From the NCBI GenBank assembly GCA_947461155.1, contig CANHKE010000124.1:1-5299 (forward strand): a stretch of DNA of 5,299 bases, written 5' to 3'. The notes under the pieces were generated by a model, which worked only from the letters and a program-made list of their open reading frames with translations, made no database searches and was not told the DNA's origin. Of the stretch, positions 1-3,848 are shown piece after piece. Position numbers and translations under genes: made by a program. The DNA comes from Cytophagaceae bacterium (GTDB lineage Bacteria; Bacteroidota; Bacteroidia; Cytophagales; Spirosomataceae). Position 1 is the first letter of the stretch, and every line of letters begins with the position of its first letter.

Positions 1-875
1 GTCACTAATGAGAAAATTCTACCGGTTTCATAAGCGGTTTGCTTATAGGCTAAAATTTCACCCCAACTTGGCTTAAGTTTAATTGCTAAATCAATTGAAC
101 CTAAATGGTTCCCATATTGATTATTTGCATCAACCCATGATGTATTTATGTCTTGTTTTACAATTGTTCGGTCTTTTAATAGAGTAATGACATAAAAATA
201 TGCATTTAAACTAGACGGATAATAGTCAAATTCTCCTCCAGTTTTTATTTTGGTTTCCCCCCCCCATGTCACTTGGTGGTTAATTCCAGCAAAAAGGTTT
301 AAAAAAGCATTTGGTTTACCAAACCTTCCGTAAAGTGATTTTTGATGTAACATCTCACCTCTTAGCTCCCCTTGGTTATCTAACCAGCCATGCGAATAAG
401 TCATATGAACACCCAGCCAACCTTTTGCAAAATTGAGATAATCACGCGTTCCTAGTTGAATTTTTGGCATGGGCACCGCATTACCTGACCACGAATAGAA
501 TCCACTCGTCATTGTTGTGTCACCCAATCCATACACTTCTTTTCTCCTCCCCGCCCATAGTTCCCATTTGCCTCTGCGACCACTGACGTAAGCTTGCGTT
601 AGCCAGAAGTCATTCTGTTTGCCCGTCCAGCCGGTCGCTTCGACCTCGTATTTCCAATCGTACTTTTTCTTGAGATTATAGCCCTTGCCATTCCAAGCTC
701 GTAAGATTAAGCCGGGATTCTCCATGGGTACCGAACCGTATTGCAAACTACGCATCCAGAAGGGGGTAACACCTGCGTCTGAAACGATGGCTTGTGCTTC
801 CACCGTGGTGTGAATGCTCGTGTCAGGTTGTGCAAAGAGCGAGGTAAACAAGCTTAAAAGAATACTAAGAGTCAT
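1..875 (-). CDS. Capsule assembly Wzi family outer-membrane protein (N-terminal 291 residues, truncated by window edge)
   Basis: The reverse strand reads open from an ATG at 875 to the window edge, giving 291 codons. The protein starts with a hydrophobic secretion signal (MTLSILLSLFTSLFAQ, probable cleavage before or at Q16). Many aromatic, alternating strands follow, typical of an outer-membrane beta-barrel: the TPFWMRSLQYG segment near the start, then GRRGKWELWAGRRKEVYGLGD, GNAVPMPKIQLGTRDYLNF, KGWLGVHMTYSHGWL and LNLFAGINHQVTWGGE. This pattern fits the Bacteroidota branch of the Wzi capsule-assembly family, outer-membrane proteins linked to surface attachment of capsule or exopolysaccharide. 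Full members are, as I recall, about 450-500 residues, so some 60% is visible. Two oddities: a run of nine G in the coding strand at 257-265 (codons W204-G205-G206-E207), and a drop in GC from about 52% (541-840) to about 34% (1-360). The start is uncertain because the reading frame continues upstream of 875 into a basic stretch with no standard start codon. Family call is confident; exact role is inferred. Confidence 0.82.
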   Translation of the reverse strand, partial: MTLSILLSLFTSLFAQPDTSIHTTVEAQAIVSDAGVTPFWMRSLQYGSVPMENPGLILRAWNGKGYNLKKKYDWKYEVEATGWTGKQNDFWLTQAYVSGRRGKWELWAGRRKEVYGLGDTTMTSGFYSWSGNAVPMPKIQLGTRDYLNFAKGWLGVHMTYSHGWLDNQGELRGEMLHQKSLYGRFGKPNAFLNLFAGINHQVTWGGETKIKTGGEFDYYPSSLNAYFYVITLLKDRTIVKQDINTSWVDANNQYGNHLGSIDLAIKLKPSWGEILAYKQTAYETGRIFSLV

Positions 876-1004
876 TGCGTTTTGTCTATTCCATTTTAAA
901 GTACGGAGTTTTATCTGAATTTATCAAACGGTACTGAGCGAACGGTTGGATCTTTGGTCTTGAACGGCCAATTGCAGATTTTTTGACAAATTTTCTAGGG
1001 CAGA

Positions 1005-1035
1005 TTGGGATTAACTAAAATTTCTCCTATTTTTG
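1005..1035 (+). promoter_or_regulatory. Bacteroidota-type promoter for tRNA-Phe
   Basis: A perfect TAnnTTTG box (TATTTTTG, 1028-1035) is preceded by a TTG at 1005-1007 with a 20-nt spacer. This matches the -33/-7 promoter pattern of the primary sigma factor in Bacteroidota. Transcription would start near 1040-1043, about 20 nt upstream of the mature tRNA 5' end. The match is by eye; the -33 element is only the short TTG core. Confidence 0.6.
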
Positions 1036-1062
1036 CAGTCCCGTTACCCTACGGGCAATTGA

Positions 1063-1135
1063 GGTGGATTAGCTCAGTTGGTAGAGCATCGGACTGAAAA
1101 TCCGTGTGTCCCCGGTTCGAGTCCGGGATCTACCA
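1063..1135 (+). tRNA. tRNA-Phe (anticodon GAA)
   Basis: A complete 73-nt cloverleaf can be folded by hand. Acceptor stem 1063-1069 pairs with 1128-1134 (one G-U). D stem GCTC/GAGC is at 1072-1075 and 1084-1087, with loop AGTTGGTA. The anticodon stem is 1089-1093 with 1101-1105, loop CTGAAAA and anticodon GAA at 1096-1098. The T stem CCCGG/CCGGG is at 1111-1115 and 1123-1127, with loop TTCGAGT. A73 at 1135 is the discriminator. CCA is not encoded, so it must be added after transcription, as is common in Bacteroidota. The outermost anticodon-stem pair (27-43) is U-U. The gene has its own promoter upstream and a terminator directly downstream, so it appears to be a single-gene transcription unit. 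Confidence 0.96.
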
Positions 1136-1145
1136 CTTCAATTTG

Positions 1146-1180
1146 AAAAGGCCCTTGCGCAAGCTTGGGCCTTTTTGTTT
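1146..1180 (+). terminator. Intrinsic terminator after tRNA-Phe, probably bidirectional
   Basis: A 9-bp stem is formed by AAAAGGCCC (1146-1154) and GGGCCTTTT (1167-1175), with a 12-nt loop, followed by a T-rich tract to 1180. It lies 10 nt after the tRNA. On the opposite strand the same stem ends in four T, so it can also stop transcription of the convergent hipBST operon, whose stop codon is 33 bp away at 1213. No other terminator-like hairpin is seen after hipT. Confidence 0.8.
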
Positions 1181-1212
1181 GCTGTGTCCCGTCCTAAAAT
1201 ATATCGATTTAC

Positions 1213-2157
1213 TTATTCATTGATTCTGATCATTCGCTCGCGTATGATTGATGCATATCGATCTTTAAATTCATCACGTAGAAAACTTTGGTTGATTATT
1301 GCGATCCATCCTGGATAGGCTTGAATCATCTTATTAAAAATGTTGGATTGCTGCTTCGCATCTAAATTTTGGCCTGTCATAGCTTTGATGAAATCATGTT
1401 TCTTTATTTTCTTTTTCTTTCCATTCAGATTCAGGGCTAATTCCTCCTCATCAGCCGGATTTACTAATGTCGTATTCACTAAATCATAGGCAGGGGATAA
1501 TGTCATTCCGATACCATCTTGCGCCAACAATGAAAAATTCTTCAAATGCATATCTGCATTTCCTGTCAAAAAAGAAAAGAGAACTATTTCAAAAAAATTG
1601 ACCATATCAAGTCCCGGATTGCTCGAATATTTTAAAATGGTTTTTGCAATTTGTTCATAACTGCCTTGGTATTTGTCTTCAGTCATGCGTTCAGTCAGCT
1701 GACACATATCCTCCATGGCTAGTTTTCTTTGGTCTACACGGTCTATTCGCTTCGTTACATACGCGAGGTTTCCTGATTGTAACCGAATAAGGCTATGCGG
1801 TGCCGTTTTGATTTTAACCAGACTCGCTAAGTGCATCGTTAAATCCTCCACCTCAGGTAATTGAGGATATCTTGTGGTTGGCGGTTTTAAGATATACCCT
1901 CCCCATAGCCCCACAATGGTAAAGCGTTTGGTTTTCGCCTCTTTTGAATCGCTTGTAATGTGCAATGAGAGCTTTGCTTGTACGCCCGTGACGGATGTTT
2001 GACTTTGAATGACTTCATGCGCAAGGCGTTCTAAATCATCCTCCGAATAGGCTAGTGTAGGTGGCGTAGTTAGCCCAAATATTTTTCTCGAACAAGCCGG
2101 ATGAAAATCTTCGTGGCCATCTGTCAACGCTTGGTAACAATATAAACATTTTCTCAT
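1213..2157 (-). CDS. hipT: HipT-like serine/threonine kinase toxin (HipA C-terminal kinase, lacking the HipA N-terminal subdomain)
   Basis: This 314-residue protein has the HipA kinase core without the N-terminal subdomain, which is encoded by the gene just upstream. Visible in order: a probable zinc-binding motif C4-x2-C7-x11-H19-x2-C22; the Gly-rich ATP loop TSVTGVQAKLSL (54-65); a likely ATP-contacting K91 in YILKPP; YVTKRIDR (133-140); the catalytic loop GNADMHLKNFS with D202 and N207; and the metal-binding SPAYDLVNT with D225. A basic GKKKKIKK stretch lies at 246-253. All key kinase residues are intact, so it is predicted active. Known HipA-type toxins phosphorylate aminoacyl-tRNA synthetases (GltX for E. 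coli HipA, TrpS for HipT) and halt translation; the target here cannot be told from sequence. In HipT, autophosphorylated serines lie in the Gly-rich loop; S55 and T57 are the local candidates. The ATG overlaps the hipS stop by ATGA (2154-2157), indicating translational coupling. Confidence 0.88.
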   Translation of the reverse strand: MRKCLYCYQALTDGHEDFHPACSRKIFGLTTPPTLAYSEDDLERLAHEVIQSQTSVTGVQAKLSLHITSDSKEAKTKRFTIVGLWGGYILKPPTTRYPQLPEVEDLTMHLASLVKIKTAPHSLIRLQSGNLAYVTKRIDRVDQRKLAMEDMCQLTERMTEDKYQGSYEQIAKTILKYSSNPGLDMVNFFEIVLFSFLTGNADMHLKNFSLLAQDGIGMTLSPAYDLVNTTLVNPADEEELALNLNGKKKKIKKHDFIKAMTGQNLDAKQQSNIFNKMIQAYPGWIAIINQSFLRDEFKDRYASIIRERMIRINE

Positions 2158-2486
2158 GGCCGTTCTTCCCCTTTAATTTCTTCAATACTTACCGTTCCGA
2201 TGCAATCTTTACAACATACCAGCAGTAAACCCATTCGGTCTCGCGGGTTTAATTTCCAGTTCTTTTCCGCTATATCCAGTAGCCAACCCTCCGGTATTAA
2301 TCCATCAAAAAAAGGGAACAAGACCGGGGAGGTATATGGGCTTGTACGAAGCGGCAACGTTAAACTGACTGGCGTTGCATCCTGATTTAATACATAGGTT
2401 GAATCGTACGCAAAATGATATCCATATTCATCTTGTGTCAATATTCCAGCGAATTGATTGGCTATTTTTATGCTCGCTTTTCGCAT
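2154..2486 (-). CDS. hipS: HipS-like protein: stand-alone HipA N-terminal subdomain, probable antitoxin
   Basis: This 110-residue protein corresponds to the N-terminal subdomain normally fused to HipA. Recognisable elements are a strand-rich start with AGILTQDEYGYHFAYD (13-28), SLTLPLRTSPYTSP (41-54), the family signature LFPFFDGLIPEGWLL (56-70), and a terminal KDCIGTVSIEE (93-103), equivalent to the DSVGAV-type strand of HipA. In the tripartite E. coli HipBST system the homologous HipS is the antitoxin and blocks the kinase by inserting a conserved tryptophan into its active site; W68 in PEGW is the likely counterpart. The gene starts one nucleotide after the hipB stop (2488) and ends in an ATGA overlap with hipT, so the three proteins should be made in step. 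It is a full-length separate gene, not an obvious frameshift: the subdomain ends cleanly and hipT begins with its own extra zinc-motif segment. The antitoxin role is inferred from HipBST. Confidence 0.85.
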   Translation of the reverse strand: MRKASIKIANQFAGILTQDEYGYHFAYDSTYVLNQDATPVSLTLPLRTSPYTSPVLFPFFDGLIPEGWLLDIAEKNWKLNPRDRMGLLLVCCKDCIGTVSIEEIKGEERP

Positions 2487-2487
2487 G

Positions 2488-2691
2488 CTATTCGTTTATT
2501 GTTTTAGGTATAGCGCCAGCTTCATAGCCAAACAGTTGTAATACTTGGTTGACCTTATCTAAGCGCAAACTCGGCTTTCCTTGTTCAAGTTCACGTATAA
2601 ATCGAAGTCCAACACCCGCCTTTTCAGCTAACTCGGGTTGAGTTAAGTTGGCGGATTTTCTTCTTTCTTTGACGAAGGCTATTAAATTCAT
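2488..2691 (-). CDS. hipB: HipB-like Xre-family helix-turn-helix regulator
   Basis: This 67-residue DNA-binding protein is a single Xre/Cro helix-turn-helix domain: helix 1 MNLIAFVKERRKSAN, then LTQPELAEKAGVGLRFIRELEQGK (17-40) as the turn and recognition helices, then LDKVNQVLQLFGYE. It is the first gene of the operon and presumably represses it by binding the palindromes at 2695-2833, with HipS/HipT as co-repressors as in other hip systems. I chose the ATG at 2691 rather than 2721. The longer version adds MYIYTIKGIH, which is encoded within the nearest palindrome. The shorter start begins directly at the helix-turn-helix fold and has AAAAGG about 8 nt upstream. The protein is short compared with E. 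coli HipB (88 residues) and lacks its C-terminal tail. The stop is one nucleotide before hipS. Confidence 0.85.
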   Translation of the reverse strand: MNLIAFVKERRKSANLTQPELAEKAGVGLRFIRELEQGKPSLRLDKVNQVLQLFGYEAGAIPKTINE

Positions 2692-2694
2692 ATG

Positions 2695-2712
2695 TATACC
2701 TTTTATGGTGTA
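2695..2712. promoter_or_regulatory. Probable HipB operator, copy 1 (next to hipB start)
   Basis: The palindrome TATACC-N6-GGTGTA (one mismatch from perfect dyad) ends 3 bp from the hipB ATG. Its half-site contains the GG of the putative ribosome-binding sequence, so bound HipB would cover the hipB initiation region. It shares the 6-6-6 layout with the other copies. Confidence 0.65.
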
Positions 2713-2735
2713 AATGTACATGATATTTTAATATG

Positions 2736-2753
2736 TATACCCTTTGGGGTATT
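2736..2753. promoter_or_regulatory. Probable HipB operator, copy 2
   Basis: TATACC-N6-GGTATT; the inner part ATACCC-TTTG-GGGTAT (2737-2752) is a perfect 6-bp inverted repeat. The centre lies 41 bp from copy 1, about four DNA turns, so both sites face the same side of the helix. Confidence 0.7.
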
Positions 2754-2775
2754 AATTTTGCTTATTCACATTAAT

Positions 2776-2793
2776 TACACCTTATCGGGTATA
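2776..2793. promoter_or_regulatory. Probable HipB operator, copy 3
   Basis: TACACC-N6-GGTATA, one mismatch from perfect dyad and oriented as the mirror of copy 1. The centre is 40 bp from copy 2. Confidence 0.65.
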
Positions 2794-2796
2794 AAG

Positions 2797-2813
2797 TTAT
2801 CCTAAATGGTGTA
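2797..2813. promoter_or_regulatory. Degenerate operator-like copy between copies 3 and 5
   Basis: TTATCC-N5-GGTGTA resembles the other palindromes but has an altered left half and a spacer one base short. It lies midway (about 20 bp) between the flanking copies. It may be a weak site or a decayed remnant. Confidence 0.35.
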
Positions 2814-2815
2814 CT

Positions 2816-2833
2816 TATACCCTTTAGGGTATT
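2816..2833. promoter_or_regulatory. Probable HipB operator, copy 5 (furthest from hipB)
   Basis: TATACC-N6-GGTATT, with a perfect inner repeat ATACCC-TTTA-GGGTAT (2817-2832), nearly identical to copy 2. The centre is 40 bp from copy 3. It is the copy closest to the divergent gene at 2930, about 97 bp upstream of its start codon. Confidence 0.7.
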
Positions 2834-2929
2834 TTATCAATGAATAGGTAGGCAGGAAGGCGCTAAAATAGGATGCCCTGATTTACTTTTTGCTCAAATG
2901 TTTTATCTTGCAAACAAACCTATTCCCCT

Positions 2930-3835
2930 ATGAACGATTTCTCCCGCCGCAACCTGCTCAAAGCAGCTGCGCTCGTGCCTTTTTCCACGTTGGCTGCAGC
3001 TCCTATTTCGGCAGCCCGTGAAAGCAAACCCGAATTATCCCTCAACATGTCCACCATCATGGGCCAAAAACTCGGCTTCATCCGTGAACTCGAAGTGTGT
3101 GCCCAAGCTGGTTTTCGCTCCTGCGAGATTTGGATGCCCACCTTAGAAGCCTACTTAAAATCAGGAGGTACCATTTCCGATGCGCGCAAACGCCTTTCTG
3201 ATCTCGGCCTGCGCATTCAAAACGCCATCGGATTTGCCCAATGGATCGTTGATGATACTACCGTTCGCACCGCTGGGGTTGAGCAATTGAAACGCGAAAT
3301 GGATCTATTGGCCCAACTCGGCTGTACGCGTACCGCCGCGCCACCTATGGGTGCCACGAAAGAACCTGGCCTTGATTTACACCGTGCCGCGGAACGCTAC
3401 CGGGTGATTCTGGAGCTTGGCGTGACGATGGGGGTTACACCACAGCTCGAAATGTGGGGACATTCGAAAAATTTGAACCGCGTCGCGGATGTTTTATTTG
3501 TGGCCGCTGAAGCCGGCCATCCTTCCGCGCGATTATTACTGGATGTCTTTCACATCTACAAAGGAGGATCCTCCGTCGATTGCCTCCATACCGTTGGCCA
3601 CGACGCTGTCGAGGTGTTCCATGTCAATGATTACATTACCTCGTTGGCACCAGATCAAATCACAGACGCGGACCGCATTTACGTCGGCGACGGGGAAGCA
3701 CCCATTAAGAAAATTTTGGATCTCCTGAAACCCGAAGTCATCTCCCTCGAATTATTTAACAAAGAACTCTACAAGCAAGACGCCCTGCTCGTCGCACGGA
3801 ACGGCTACCAGAAAATGAAGGCCCTAATCGCTTAA
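2930..3835 (+). CDS. Tat-exported sugar isomerase/epimerase-like TIM-barrel protein
   Basis: This 301-residue protein begins with a twin-arginine signal (SRRNLLK at 5-11, then a mild hydrophobic stretch to about APISA, 24-28), so it should fold in the cytoplasm with its metal and be exported. The mature part fits the xylose-isomerase-like TIM-barrel superfamily (AP endonuclease 2 fold: sugar phosphate isomerases/epimerases, IolE, ketose 3-epimerases). Candidate metal and catalytic residues sit at the expected strand ends: E66 (CEIW), E174 (QLEMWGHS), D205 and H208 (LLLDVFHIYKGG), H231 and D234 (VFHVNDY), and E274 (SLELFN). Length is normal for the family. The ATG at 2930 is supported by the complete Tat motif right after it; no Shine-Dalgarno is visible. 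The gene is 13 bp upstream of a GH95 gene on the same strand, which suggests a role on a sugar released outside the cytoplasm. The substrate cannot be told; exported members of this superfamily are mostly uncharacterised. Confidence 0.82.
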   Translation: MNDFSRRNLLKAAALVPFSTLAAAPISAARESKPELSLNMSTIMGQKLGFIRELEVCAQAGFRSCEIWMPTLEAYLKSGGTISDARKRLSDLGLRIQNAIGFAQWIVDDTTVRTAGVEQLKREMDLLAQLGCTRTAAPPMGATKEPGLDLHRAAERYRVILELGVTMGVTPQLEMWGHSKNLNRVADVLFVAAEAGHPSARLLLDVFHIYKGGSSVDCLHTVGHDAVEVFHVNDYITSLAPDQITDADRIYVGDGEAPIKKILDLLKPEVISLELFNKELYKQDALLVARNGYQKMKALIA

Positions 3836-3848
3836 TGTATTCCAAGCT

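Noticed and set aside
711..726. Short match to the tRNA-Phe 3' end (CCGGGAT) as an integration-site repeat
   Set aside because: Only seven bases match, it lies inside the Wzi coding sequence, and it is on the wrong side of the low-GC hip block.
1089..1105. U-U mismatch at tRNA-Phe position 27-43 as a sign of a decayed tRNA
   Set aside because: It is only the outermost anticodon-stem pair; every other stem and all conserved loop bases are intact, and the gene has a promoter and terminator.
1106..1318. 70-codon open frame on the plus strand
   Set aside because: It starts inside the tRNA, crosses the terminator and ends inside hipT; its sequence has no protein-like features.
2692..2721. Longer hipB start at 2721 adding ten residues
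   Set aside because: The extension is encoded by operator sequence and adds residues before the helix-turn-helix fold; the ATG at 2691 has a better upstream AAAAGG and fits the family start.
2695..2833. Regularly spaced repeats as a CRISPR array
   Set aside because: The repeats are 18-bp palindromes with about 22-bp AT-rich gaps, too short and too variable for CRISPR, and their position before hipB fits operators.
2850..2880. Possible hairpin in the leader of the TIM-barrel gene
   Set aside because: Only three-base stems separated by a bulge can be formed (CAG/CTG and GGC/GCC), too weak to call a riboswitch or attenuator.
2884..2892. TACTTTTTG as a -7 promoter box for the gene at 2930
   Set aside because: It has one base too many for TAnnTTTG and no TTG or TTTG at the right distance upstream.
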